Assembly: GCA_013399895.1 (NCBI GenBank)
Contig: VXBA01004870.1
Span: forward strand, 186,001 to 250,000
Direction: 5' to 3'
From: Serilophus lunatus
Lineage: Eukaryota; Chordata; Aves; Passeriformes; Eurylaimidae
Length of the DNA: 64,000 bases
A model generated the notes under the pieces. It was not told where the DNA came from. It made no database searches and saw only the letters and a list, made by a program, of their open reading frames with translations. The position numbers and the translations under genes are program-made. This document shows positions 60,201 through 64,000 of the stretch, one piece after another (position 1 is the stretch's first letter; every line of letters starts with the position of its first letter).

Positions 60201-60218
60201 AAAGGAGTGGATGTTTAG
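3164..60218 (+). CDS. DENND5B: DENND5B, DENN domain-containing protein 5B (20 exons; N-terminal exon off window)
   Basis: The spliced CDS joins 3164-3273, 8348-9014, 20727-20914, 24123-24659, 26062-26293, 28370-28520, 39896-39989, 43192-43323, 43906-44058, 44602-44680, 45906-45987, 50863-50991, 52304-52425, 54178-54323, 55956-56074, 57144-57331, 57997-58079, 58223-58349, 59128-59302 and 60035-60218. Every junction is GT-AG and every phase matches, with no internal stop, so the gene looks intact. The product is a multidomain cytosolic protein: uDENN-cDENN-dDENN, RUN1, PLAT, RUN2. Family knowledge: DENN modules exchange GDP for GTP on Rab GTPases, with Rab39 reported for DENND5A/B; the RUN/PLAT region of DENND5A binds Rab6. 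Paralogue choice: stretches such as LSDLSPAVIAQTN and DREEKQ-like REEKQEH fit 5B, not 5A. The start codon lies before this window. Residue numbers in the exon entries assume 42 residues upstream of the split Gly43. Confidence 0.96.
3274..8347 (+). other. DENND5B: Intron between exons a and b (5.1 kb)
   Basis: It is a phase 0 intron. No repeat family, RNA gene or further exon was recognised. Only short T and A runs stand out. Confidence 0.85.
8348..9014 (+). CDS. DENND5B: DENND5B exon b: uDENN and start of cDENN
   Basis: At 667 bases this is the largest coding exon (about residues 80-301 plus the first base of Asp302). It begins LCMPKGLSFRTQ after a TTCTCTTAG acceptor and ends ILLYSQ before donor GTGGGC. 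It contains the uDENN core (HSFIITREDGSRTYGF, LTFYEEV), a low-complexity Ser-rich linker (SSSCSMDSLASS), the YVSKCICLITP strand, and the cDENN entry PPPLPLESYIHNILYEVP. The Ser-rich linker differs between DENND5A and 5B, and here it matches 5B. Base composition is more GC- and CpG-rich than the flanking introns. Confidence 0.96.
10487..10501 (+). repeat. Short (TG)n microsatellite
   Basis: About seven TG units are present in the large intron between exons b and c. The tract is short and perfect. Confidence 0.8.
13361..13402 (+). mobile_element. Possible CR1 3'-end relic
   Basis: The segment TTCCTTCTAATTCAACATG followed by TTCTGTGATTCTGTG resembles the last 40 bases of CR1. It is too short to be certain. 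Confidence 0.35.
14152..14195 (+). repeat. 22-bp perfect tandem duplication (2 copies)
   Basis: The unit CATAAACTAATCTATGCTGA plus AC occurs twice head to tail without mismatch, at 14152-14173 and 14174-14195. The identity suggests a recent slippage event inside the intron. Confidence 0.9.
16732..17262 (-). mobile_element. CR1 LINE 3' fragment with RT C-terminal remnant
   Basis: This about 530-base copy begins CATAGAATAATTTTGGTTGG and AAGATCATCAAGTCCAACC. On the minus strand the upstream part still reads VRPYLEYCVRFWGSHYRK and DTEVLECAQRRATALMKG, the end of the CR1 reverse-transcriptase frame. It is the longest and best preserved CR1 in the window, yet broken by truncation, so it is inactive. 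Confidence 0.9.
18029..18044 (+). repeat. Poly(T) tract
   Basis: About 16 T residues occur in a pyrimidine-rich stretch of the intron between exons b and c. No retroposon body was recognised on the minus strand next to it. Confidence 0.8.
20727..20914 (+). CDS. DENND5B: DENND5B exon c: cDENN core
   Basis: This exon completes Asp302 and runs YQRLMTVAEGITTLLFPF to SKLELPQE (to about residue 364), phase 0 at the end. It holds the most conserved DENN signature, [25 protein letters not shown] cut across the middle of the exon (20781-20853), the cDENN segment that contacts the Rab. The acceptor follows a CT-rich tract (20706-20726), and the donor is GTCAGT. Confidence 0.96.
20915..24122 (+). other. 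DENND5B: Intron between exons c and d (3.2 kb)
   Basis: It is a phase 0 intron of AT-rich unique sequence with a C-run at 22257. No repeats or genes were recognised. Confidence 0.85.
24123..24659 (+). CDS. DENND5B: DENND5B exon d: cDENN end and dDENN
   Basis: The 537 bases encode exactly 179 codons (about residues 365-543), phase 0 at both ends. It starts ANLCFVDIDNHFIELPEE and ends REQMQNFDK. NLCFVDIDNHFI is the cDENN C-terminal motif, and the dDENN part includes LREVFANRFTQMFADYEAF. The middle section around 24450-24490 (TTPLTEKEKDGK) is the variable loop of the family. The donor GTAAAG starts at 24660; translation past it meets a TA microsatellite in the intron. Confidence 0.96.
24660..26061 (+). 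other. DENND5B: Intron between exons d and e (1.4 kb)
   Basis: It is a phase 0 intron. It holds the (TA)13 microsatellite near its donor and nothing else recognisable. Confidence 0.85.
24728..24753 (+). repeat. (TA)13 microsatellite
   Basis: Thirteen uninterrupted TA units start 69 bases after the exon d donor. The tract is self-complementary and likely length-polymorphic. Confidence 0.95.
26062..26293 (+). CDS. DENND5B: DENND5B exon e: dDENN C-terminus
   Basis: This exon reads ASFLSDQPEPYLPFLSHF to STLKEA plus one base (about residues 544-620). The segment FIETQMFATFIDNKI is the closing dDENN helix found in all DENND5 proteins, and RVFDSRIEKIRLYNVRAP follows. The acceptor is GTTTCAG and the donor GTACGT; the exon ends in phase 1. 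Confidence 0.95.
26294..28369 (+). other. DENND5B: Intron between exons e and f (2.1 kb)
   Basis: It is a phase 1 intron of unique AT-rich sequence. No repeats or genes were recognised. Confidence 0.85.
28370..28520 (+). CDS. DENND5B: DENND5B exon f: linker after DENN module
   Basis: This exon completes Ala621 and reads QSIEQRLMKIDHTAIHPH to ATGPTNN, ending in phase 2 (about residues 621-670). The LDMKIGQGKYEQGFFPKLQ stretch is nearly invariant between DENND5A and 5B. It leads from the DENN module into the basic linker. The acceptor is CCCTTGCAG and the donor GTAAGC. Confidence 0.95.
29442..29455. repeat. 14-bp perfect palindrome of alternating purine-pyrimidine
   Basis: GTGTGCATGCACAC is its own reverse complement and strictly alternates purine and pyrimidine, a sequence able to form Z-DNA. 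It lies in the intron between exons f and g with no other feature nearby. Confidence 0.8.
31031..31115 (-). mobile_element. CR1 LINE tail fragment
   Basis: The segment TTAGGTTGGAAAAGACCC followed by GAGTCCAACTGTAAACCTG is a minus-orientation CR1 tail of about 85 bases. Confidence 0.7.
31420..32358 (-). mobile_element. Solo LTR of an avian ERVL-type endogenous retrovirus
   Basis: The 939-base element starts TGTAGTGTTTTGACCCTAAC and ends CAAAACCTGGCCACA on the + strand, matching the two ends of a widely dispersed avian LTR that I recognise. The tandem CCACRGG..CAGTCCTTC-type units and the CCCAGAGGTGTTCCTATCAT and AGACATGGGGGAAGCTTCC blocks between them fit as well. Read on the minus strand it begins TGTGG and has a TATTTAAGAA TATA-like box. 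No gag, pol or env sequence lies next to it, so it is a solo LTR. AACAC occurs at 31415-31419 and again at 32361-32365, a possible target-site duplication offset by two bases. The exact family name is uncertain. Confidence 0.85.
32490..32523 (+). repeat. 13-bp tandem repeat, about 2.6 copies
   Basis: TTTAAAAGTGTCC is repeated at 32490-32502 and 32503-32515, followed by a partial TTTAAAAG. It lies about 130 bases beyond the LTR border. Confidence 0.9.
33786..33802 (+). repeat. Poly(T) tract
   Basis: Seventeen T residues lead into a long pyrimidine-rich stretch (to about 33990). This may be a simple-sequence region and not a gene-related signal. Confidence 0.8.
39896..39989 (+). CDS. DENND5B: DENND5B exon g: basic linker
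   Basis: This 94-base exon completes Asn671 and reads RWASRSSTTQRRKDRLRQ then HSEHIGLDNDMRE (to about residue 702), phase 0 at the end. It follows a long CT tract and CCCAG, and the donor is GTAGGT. The Arg/Lys-rich QRRKDRLRQ segment lies between the DENN and RUN1 modules. It sits after an 11.4-kb intron and before the candidate cassette exon, with which its phase is compatible. Confidence 0.94.
40872..41000 (+). CDS. DENND5B: Candidate in-frame cassette exon of DENND5B (43 codons)
   Basis: The sequence shows a 129-base open segment between a pyrimidine-rich acceptor ending CCATTGAG and a donor GTATGT. It is phase 0 at both ends, so it would insert 43 residues between NDMRE of exon g and KYMQEA of exon h without changing frame. 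It starts ASASSKPSEELLVRQNSM, continues AFWEWDQGPPPPARPPKK and ends SFSECCL. It is visibly more GC-rich and codon-like than the flanking intron. The insert carries RQNS (a basophilic-kinase-like RxxS) and PPPPAR (class II SH3 ligand form PxxPxR). The canonical DENND5B of about 1274 residues lacks it, so it is probably alternatively spliced. I infer it from splice sites and coding character only. Confidence 0.75.
41962..42050 (+). mobile_element. CR1 LINE tail fragment
   Basis: The segment GTGGCAGAGAGGTTGGAACT and TTAAGGTCCCTTCAAACCC ends in TTCTGTGATTCTATG. This is the CR1 3' end in + orientation, about 90 bases. Confidence 0.85.
43192..43323 (+). CDS. DENND5B: DENND5B exon h: approach to RUN1
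   Basis: The exon has 132 bases and 44 codons, phase 0 at both ends (about residues 703-746). It reads KYMQEARSLGKNLRQPKL, then SDLSPAVIAQTNWKFVEG and LLKECRMK. The acceptor TTATTTTTAG and donor GTAGGT are clear. The LSPAVIAQTNWKFVEGLL segment is highly conserved and precedes the first RUN domain. Confidence 0.95.
43324..43905 (+). other. DENND5B: Intron between exons h and i
   Basis: It is a phase 0 intron of 582 bases. Nothing was recognised inside it. Confidence 0.9.
43906..44058 (+). CDS. DENND5B: DENND5B exon i: start of RUN1
   Basis: The 51 codons, phase 0 at both ends (about residues 747-797), read TKRMLVEKMGHEAVELGH then ENTLIASLCDLLERIWSH and GLQVKQ. The helix LIASLCDLLERIWSHGL is the opening of a RUN domain. 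The acceptor has a long T tract before TATAG, and the donor is GTTAGT. Confidence 0.95.
44059..44601 (+). other. DENND5B: Intron between exons i and j
   Basis: It is a phase 0 intron of 543 bases. It contains the 17-bp-period direct repeat. Confidence 0.9.
44216..44248 (+). repeat. 17-bp-period direct repeat (2 copies)
   Basis: CCTTGGTTCATATCTT occurs at 44216-44231 and 44233-44248, a local tandem duplication inside the intron between exons i and j. Confidence 0.9.
44602..44680 (+). CDS. DENND5B: DENND5B exon j: RUN1
   Basis: This 79-base exon reads GKSALWSHLLQYQEREEK then QEHSAESP, ending in phase 1 (about residues 798-823). SALWSHL is a RUN-domain core motif, and REEKQEH distinguishes 5B from 5A. 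The acceptor is AATTTTCAG and the donor GTGAGT. Confidence 0.94.
44681..45905 (+). other. DENND5B: Intron between exons j and k
   Basis: It is a phase 1 intron of 1.2 kb. No repeats or genes were recognised. Confidence 0.9.
45906..45987 (+). CDS. DENND5B: DENND5B exon k: RUN1 loop
   Basis: This 82-base exon completes Val824 and reads AVGTERRKSDTGITLPTL then RVSLIQDM, leaving two bases of Arg851. ERRKSD looks like a basophilic phosphosite and is conserved in the paralogue. The acceptor is CCACTGTAG and the donor GTACAC. Confidence 0.94.
45988..50862 (+). other. DENND5B: Intron between exons k and l (4.9 kb)
   Basis: It is a phase 2 intron. The stretches 47960-48450 and 50460-50750 are richer in G and C, but I recognise no repeat family or gene in them. 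Confidence 0.85.
50863..50991 (+). CDS. DENND5B: DENND5B exon l: RUN1 helices
   Basis: This exon completes Arg851 and reads HVQNMSEIKTDVGRARAW, then IRLSLEKKLLSQHLKQLL and SNQALA, ending in phase 2 (to about residue 893). The RARAWIRLSLEKKLLSQHL stretch is a classical RUN-domain helix pair. The acceptor ATATTTCAG follows a T tract, and the donor is GTAAGC. Confidence 0.95.
50992..52303 (+). other. DENND5B: Intron between exons l and m
   Basis: It is a phase 2 intron of 1.3 kb. Nothing was recognised. Confidence 0.9.
52304..52425 (+). CDS. DENND5B: DENND5B exon m: end of RUN1
   Basis: This exon completes Lys894 and reads KLYKRYAFLRCEEEREQF then LYHLLSLNAVDYFCFTSV and FTTI, ending in phase 1 (about residues 894-934). 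LYHLLSLNAVDYFCFT closes the first RUN domain. The acceptor is TACCAG; its upstream region is CAACAACAA-rich and the pyrimidine tract is weak. The donor is GTGAGT. Confidence 0.95.
53521..53843 (+). mobile_element. CR1 LINE 3' fragment
   Basis: The copy starts CTTGAAAGGGGGCTGTACAT and includes GGTAATGGTTTTAAACTAG, TGGATGCCCCATCCCTGG and GGACTAGATGATCTTTAAAA. It ends in the TTCAATGATTCTG tail. It is a full 3' portion of about 320 bases in + orientation, 334 bases upstream of exon n. Confidence 0.9.
53856..54092. promoter_or_regulatory. Intragenic CpG-dense patch upstream of exon n
   Basis: About 235 bases carry over 20 CpG dinucleotides (for example GCGACGGCCGG, ACCGCGGGG and GTGCGGCGCCGCCGCC), while the surrounding intron has almost none. 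It sits directly after a CR1 copy and directly before an A-rich tract, about 90 bases upstream of the first PLAT exon. It could be a small internal CpG island or promoter, or an inserted GC-rich sequence. I see no recognisable protein or RNA gene in it. Confidence 0.5.
54098..54127 (+). repeat. A-rich tract, A17 then GAAAAAGAAAAAA
   Basis: A run of 17 A is followed by interrupted A runs, immediately after the CpG-dense patch. The layout looks like a poly(A) tail of a retroposed sequence, but no source is recognised. Confidence 0.8.
54178..54323 (+). CDS. DENND5B: DENND5B exon n: start of PLAT domain
   Basis: This exon completes Met935 and reads IPYRSVIIPIKKLSNAIT then TSNPWICVSGELGDTGVM and QIPKNHLEMTFE (to about residue 983), phase 0 at the end. 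VSGELGDTG is the PLAT/LH2 beta-sandwich motif. The acceptor sits after a CT-rich tract. Just upstream are a CpG-dense patch and a poly(A) tract, both listed separately. Confidence 0.95.
54324..55955 (+). other. DENND5B: Intron between exons n and o
   Basis: It is a phase 0 intron of 1.6 kb with a pyrimidine-rich stretch at about 54580-54740. No repeats or genes were recognised. Confidence 0.9.
55956..56074 (+). CDS. DENND5B: DENND5B exon o: PLAT domain
   Basis: This exon reads CQNLGKLTTVQIGHDNSG then LLAKWLVDCVMVRNEITG and HTY, plus two bases of Lys1023 (about residues 984-1022). LGKLTTVQIGHDNSG and WLVDCVMVRN are the central strands of the PLAT fold, which typically binds lipid or a membrane protein. 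The acceptor is CGTTTCAG and the donor GTAAGC. Confidence 0.96.
56075..57143 (+). other. DENND5B: Intron between exons o and p
   Basis: It is a phase 2 intron of 1.1 kb. Nothing was recognised. Confidence 0.9.
57144..57331 (+). CDS. DENND5B: DENND5B exon p: PLAT C-terminus and linker
   Basis: This exon completes Lys1023 and reads FPCGRWLGKGVDDGSLER then ILIGELVSSTSDEELGKQ and ends SLTGKNN plus one base (to about residue 1085). FPCGRWLGKG..DGSLER closes the PLAT domain. The rest (CRTPPQQKSP, ARRLSITS) is a Ser/Pro-rich linker with RRLS, a basophilic-kinase consensus. The acceptor is GTGGCAG and the donor GTAAGT. Confidence 0.95.
57332..57996 (+). other. DENND5B: Intron between exons p and q, with one ambiguous base
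   Basis: It is a phase 1 intron of 665 bases. A 14-base A run is followed by a single N at 57403, which marks an uncertain base call at a homopolymer end. Confidence 0.9.
57997..58079 (+). CDS. DENND5B: DENND5B exon q: linker into RUN2
   Basis: This exon completes Lys1086 and reads PNAGQIQEGIGEAVNNIV then KHFHKPEKE (to about residue 1113), phase 0 at the end. QIQEGIGEAVNNIVKHFHKP is the conserved amphipathic lead-in to the second RUN domain. It is separated from the next exon by the shortest intron of the gene (143 bases). Confidence 0.95.
58223..58349 (+). CDS. DENND5B: DENND5B exon r: RUN2 start
   Basis: This exon reads RGSLTVLLCGENGLVAAL then EQVFHHGFKSARIFHKNV and FIWDFI plus one base (about residues 1114-1155). 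LTVLLCGENGLVAALEQVFHHGFKS opens the second RUN domain. The acceptor is TTTTCCACAG and the donor GTAAAC. Confidence 0.96.
58350..59127 (+). other. DENND5B: Intron between exons r and s
   Basis: It is a phase 1 intron of 778 bases. Nothing was recognised. Confidence 0.9.
59128..59302 (+). CDS. DENND5B: DENND5B exon s: RUN2 middle
   Basis: This exon completes Glu1156 and reads KAVAYFETSDQIGDNEEA, then KSSCKTFCHYVNAINTAP and ends LVCLGT plus two bases of Arg1214. FCHYVNAINTAPRNIGKDGKF is the RUN2 core. The Glu/Asp-rich loop (DNEEALLLQ) is variable in the family. The acceptor is CTACCACAG; the AGAG at the border is resolved by frame. The donor is GTACCT. Confidence 0.95.
59303..60034 (+). other. 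DENND5B: Intron between exons s and t
   Basis: It is a phase 2 intron of 732 bases. Nothing was recognised. Confidence 0.9.
60035..60218 (+). CDS. DENND5B: DENND5B terminal exon t: RUN2 end and stop
   Basis: This exon completes Arg1214 and reads DHLLSQWIPLLAECPLIT, then RMYEENALLRDRMTVNSL and ends EGSLIKGVDV followed by TAG at 60216-60218. The C-terminal LIKGVDV is the family's invariant end. RMYEENALLRDRMTVNSLIRVLQTL is the last RUN2 helix. The acceptor is CTTTTTAG. Confidence 0.96.
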
Positions 60219-60470
60219 CATGGCTTTGCTGAGAACTTCATTATTCCCTTCCCAAGCAAGCAAACCACAATTGGAGACCTGTCAGGACTTGAACACGATG
60301 GTAGTGCACCACTGTAAGGCAAAGCTGCTGGTTGAAGCAGATTTGGGAAGCCCATTTTGTGCCCGTTGGGGACTGTCCTCTAAAGCTGCAGAAAGCTAAA
60401 ATGCAGTATTGTAGTTTATTTGAAACAGAAATTTAGTACAAAAATAGAGTATTTTCATGTGTTAGATGTG

Positions 60471-60478
60471 TGTAAATA
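60471..60478 (+). promoter_or_regulatory. Pumilio response element TGTAAATA (proximal)
   Basis: This is a perfect match to the UGUANAUA consensus bound by PUM1/PUM2, about 250 bases after the stop codon. Function is inferred from the motif only. Confidence 0.45.
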
Positions 60479-60644
60479 TGCTATCTTCTTTAAGAAATTA
60501 TATTACTCTAAGAAATTTTTCTTAGACTGAATGTTCTTGTTCTGGCTATGAGTAGGTTAAATCCAGGGGAAGGACTTGGGGGAGGGAAAGACCAAGGTGG
60601 GAGGGGATGCCGCTACTTGCTTGCAAGGAGGAAGCCAATCAATG

Positions 60645-60652
60645 TGTAAATA
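60645..60652 (+). promoter_or_regulatory. Pumilio response element TGTAAATA (second copy)
   Basis: This is a second perfect UGUANAUA match, 174 bases after the first. Both are upstream of every candidate poly(A) signal, so all transcript forms would carry them. Confidence 0.45.
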
Positions 60653-62001
60653 CAATGGAAACTCAGCAGGGCTTTTTTCAGGTATTGCAAATTAATACAG
60701 CAAATATCCTTATGTAGCCATTGTGATTGTGTCACTCTTGGAAATGTTGTAAGCATATGCTGGTTTACCCTACTGTACATGGTCTGTCTTAGTTTTTTGT
60801 TTGTTTGAAGACTCACCTTTCCATGTAAGGAAGTTGTGAGTCGTCATTTGTTTTTCTGTAAGTTCTTCTGTGTCACTTCTGTTCATCTCTAAAAGGGGGA
60901 ACGTGTTGAAATGCTTGAACACTGGAGAGAAGGACTGCTGTCAGCCTCAGAGCCTGAGAGTATGAGACACCTATCTAAGCAGTGCTGCTGCAGCCCAAGA
61001 TGGGGAATGATGGCTTGCTTCACTTGTTCAGTGTGTCCCTTCCCTGTCCAGACATTCTGATGATTCCTTCTCACCCTCAGCCAATTTGTGTTGTGGATGA
61101 CTTTTTTCCCCCTACATTAGAGAATTTGGTTTATACCAAATTCTTGCTGTACTTGATAAGAATCATTGCTGTAGAGCCAAAAACACCAATGTTGCTGTGC
61201 TACTGAACTGTATCAGCTGACTTTGAAACACTGACAGATTAGAAGTCTTCCTTTATCTTGCAGAATGAGTGTTCCTAGGGGAGTACAAGATCTTTGATTA
61301 CTACTTTTTTAGGTTTAAATTATCCAGCAACAGAACGAAAAGTATTAAGCAAAAGGAGGAAGAAAAAGAATCTCACTTTGGTATTTTGGGGCTTCTCTCC
61401 TACTTTCATTGCTAATACAGAGCATATATATAGATACAGCTGTTGGTGAGGAACTGGGAGCAACTGAAATCCTGTATGCTAGAAATTTTAAAAAGAGTTT
61501 ATATAAAAATCATCTTTTGAATACCATGAAGCAAATATGGAGTGTATTTTCCATTCTTGTGGATGGGAGTTGGAAGGATCTGAGGACACAGTTAGCTTCA
61601 CCTGGTTTTAGGTTTTGGAAGTTAGTTTAAATATGTGTGTTTGTTTTCGCTTGTTTATCCCCTATGATCTCGGGATTTTGTCAGTGGATTTCTTTGGATG
61701 TCTTGCTGTTGGCTGTGGCTTGGGTAAAGTCCCTGACTGGTTCTGTGTGTTGCTTGCATTGTGTTCTCAAGTGGCATTAGGAGGAACTTGGAAAGAGTGG
61801 ACAGTAGCAGGTCTTGGCATAGTGTGCACATGGTGGAAAGAGGGATGAGAGATAAGGAAAAGGAAAGAGGACGAAAATTAGGGTTTGCTTTCTCACCTGC
61901 ATTTTGTCAAGCTTCTCTACTTTCCTGTGGTCCTTCTGCTGTCCAGTTCTTAAAACAGCACTCAATTTATTGTCAAAGCTTCACGTCATATTCCCAACCA
62001 C

Positions 62002-62007
62002 AATAAA
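62002..62007 (+). terminator. DENND5B: Poly(A) signal AATAAA, proximal candidate
   Basis: The hexamer is followed within 30 bases by TTTGTGTGACTTTGTTTC, a GT-rich downstream element, which makes it the best-formed proximal site. Use here would give a 3' UTR of about 1.8 kb. Confidence 0.6.
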
Positions 62008-62084
62008 ACTCTTTGTGTGACTTTGTTTCTTTGGAAGGGAGAGTTTTATGTTATTGAAGTTTTTCTTTTTTTTCTAAGAAGTAA

Positions 62085-62090
62085 AATAAA
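62085..62090 (+). terminator. DENND5B: Poly(A) signal AATAAA, secondary
   Basis: A second hexamer lies 83 bases after the proximal one, with a weaker downstream region (GGGTTCCTGCTTTC). It could form a cluster with it. Confidence 0.35.
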
Positions 62091-63474
62091 AGGACGTAAA
62101 ATTAATGAGGGTTCCTGCTTTCAATAACCATTCTTTCCTTGTGGGCTTGTACTTCCTTAAACTGACAAAATTCATCCCAAATACTGTAGGCAGCATTGCC
62201 GTGTCACTGCTGTGGGTGTGAGTAAGTAACAAAAAGGCTGTGAATGGTGTCATGAGTTAGTAGCCAGAGTGTATGGCTGTTTGACATTTCCAGAAATGTG
62301 AAATTTGGTGTTTTCTGTGTGGCCAGGCAAGTCTGATTGAAGTCAGCAGATGATGCATGACAACCCTTCAGCAGCTGTTGAAGATGCATCCCTAGTACTT
62401 AACTCTATCGATAAATTATGCATTTAGCACCAAAAACCATGTTGCAGCTTTATTTGGTAATGACTGCTTAGGATGTTTTGATTTCTGTGACAACTCAGGC
62501 CTTTTATGTCTAATGACTGCTATACAGGATTTTTTCCATGCCCAATCCAGTCTAAGTGACTTTTCATTTTAGTGAAATAACCACCTCTTTAGTCCTTGAA
62601 TTTCTTCAGGGCGTCATCTGCATTTACTAGCTGGATGCTTCCCAAAGTATACTGCTGCATACTTCTCCAAAGGCTATATATGACTTCAGCAGTTGTAGCA
62701 TTCATCTGACACGACAAGGGTTAAGCGCAAGCAGGATAGAGTAGAAATGTGAGCACCTCTAAAGGTTATTCATTTAAAAGAATAAACCACACCGACAGGA
62801 AAAGGCAGTAACTACATAAAGTATTTCTTAAGTCAAAACCTGAGAATTAGAAAAATTCAAATCAGGGCCTTTCCCCATCTCAAACTGCATTAAGAAACCC
62901 TTAGCACTTAAGACAACATCATGTCAGCTTTGTCAGCAAGTGTTGACTTGTTCGGTTTTGTCAGGTTTCACATCAAATTAATAATAATACAATAAAAATT
63001 ATATATGTCTAGTATTTCCTTGTAGGCAACAAACCACCCTAAAATATGCTGAAAGGGGCACAGCTGAATGCCCCAGATTCCTAGAAGACTAGTTATTTGA
63101 CAAGCTTGGGAGTACAGTTCTTCATAGTGAATTTTTATTCTACCTTGTATGATTTATTTTTTTAGTGAACTACTTTTGTTTATTGGAAACTGTGAGATTT
63201 TTTTCTGTAAGGTTTACAGAAATCATTCTATCCACAGTGAGAAACCCATCAGGATTCTTCTAAGCTAACACAGTTTTTACTTCAGTGTTAAAGCACCTTC
63301 TTTGGTTGAGAAAGGGAATCTTGGAAAAGACCAAAGTTCTCTAGTATCTGCTTTTTATCTTTGCAGATGTCTGAGTTTGCAGTCCAGTTATGCTAACACC
63401 CAGCATGGTAACTTGAGGGAGTCAGAGAATCAAATTCCTCACTGTGTACAAAATGTGTATTTATAATTCTCTGA

Positions 63475-63480
63475 AATAAA
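63475..63480 (+). terminator. DENND5B: Poly(A) signal AATAAA, distal candidate
   Basis: The hexamer is followed by an AT-rich stretch and a TTTATTCC segment about 40 bases on, then GGTTTGTGTG. It is plausible for a long isoform. Confidence 0.4.
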
Positions 63481-63890
63481 TGAAATTGTACTGTTTAGTG
63501 AAAAATCTACTCATGTTTATTCCAAGTCGGTTTGTGTGATTAGATATCATTGTTCAAAGATGTGGTTTTAGGATAGTTGTGCAACAGCATATTTGAGAAA
63601 ATTCCTTCTTTCAATCAAACGAAGGTGTGCATCTTAAGGGGAAATATGTGTGTTACATTTGAAATGTACAAATGTGCCCTGTATAGCTTACAATGATCCT
63701 TAAATGTCTCCATTAAGTATATTTTGTCTTTACATTATTACTAACTGAATAAGAACTGGATTATTTTCAAGACAACATTAATAAAAGTATTGTTATATCA
63801 AGCACTTTAACATACATACCACAAACCAACATGGGTTTTTCAGGTTTTGAAGTACATTGAAATACAGCTTTTCATGCTATGTCCTTTACA

Positions 63891-63896
63891 AATAAA
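63891..63896 (+). terminator. DENND5B: Poly(A) signal AATAAA, most distal
   Basis: The hexamer is followed by AGTTGGTGTCCC, a GT-rich element, about 20 bases later. After it the composition becomes richer in G and C, which suggests the transcript ends here. Confidence 0.55.
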
Positions 63897-64000
63897 ACTG
63901 TGAGAATAATAGTTGGTGTCCCTTTCTCCTTGGGGAGGAACCAAGAGATCCAGGTGTCCAGCTGAAGAGCTGATCTGAGCCTGGAGGGCATGTTTCATAA

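Larger units (their letters stand above)
60219..63915 (+). other. DENND5B: DENND5B 3' untranslated region (about 3.7 kb at full length)
   Basis: No coding exon follows the TAG. The sequence is AT-rich and carries AATAAA hexamers at 62002, 62085, 62781, 62991, 63475, 63780 and 63891. The first has a strong GT-rich downstream element and the last is also followed by a GT-rich stretch, so alternative lengths are likely. Two Pumilio-type sites lie in the first 450 bases. The true end is inferred from the last signal and is not proved. Confidence 0.75.

Noticed and set aside
1..64000. CRISPR arrays, tRNA or rRNA genes, bacterial operons, phage genes
   Set aside because: Both strands were read for regularly spaced repeats, cloverleaf-like blocks and ribosomal signatures. 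None were seen, and the window is plainly a vertebrate gene.

Overview
This 64-kb window is vertebrate nuclear DNA, almost certainly from a bird. The interspersed repeats are CR1 LINE 3' ends (5'-truncated, with the avian CR1 tail ending in ATTCTATG-like repeats) plus one avian ERVL-type LTR. All coding sequence is in short exons with GT-AG borders inside long AT-rich introns. No bacterial operons, CRISPR arrays, tRNAs or rRNAs were seen.

The window holds one gene on the + strand, DENND5B (DENN domain-containing 5B). I recognised it from near-identity of the translated exons to remembered vertebrate DENND5B, and it is closer to DENND5B than to the paralogue DENND5A. Twenty constitutive coding exons lie between 3164 and 60218, and all join in frame. 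They give 3698 coding bases, which is 1231 codons plus one split Gly codon and a TAG stop. The start codon and about 42 N-terminal residues are on upstream exon(s) outside the window. Adding those gives about 1274 residues, the length I recall for human DENND5B. The exon order follows the domain order: tripartite DENN module (exons a-e), a basic linker (f-g, and an extra in-frame cassette exon), RUN1 (h-m), PLAT (n-p) and RUN2 (q-t). The family acts as Rab guanine-nucleotide exchange factors and Rab effectors on Golgi and endosomal membranes.

Layout: 1-3163 is the end of the upstream intron, with two CR1 copies. 3164-28520 carries exons a-f with introns up to 11.7 kb. 28521-39895 is an 11.4-kb intron with the LTR. 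39896-60218 carries exons g-t, closely spaced. From 60219 to about 63.9 kb is a long 3' UTR with several AATAAA signals and two Pumilio-type sites near the stop. The last ~100 bases are probably downstream flank.

The main points for a second look are: an unannotated-looking 129-base phase-0 cassette exon (40872-41000) encoding a proline-rich, SH3-ligand-like insert between the DENN and RUN1 modules; a CpG-dense, poly(A)-ended patch just upstream of the first PLAT exon, which could be an internal promoter or an insertion; and a 123-codon antisense open frame in the largest downstream intron.
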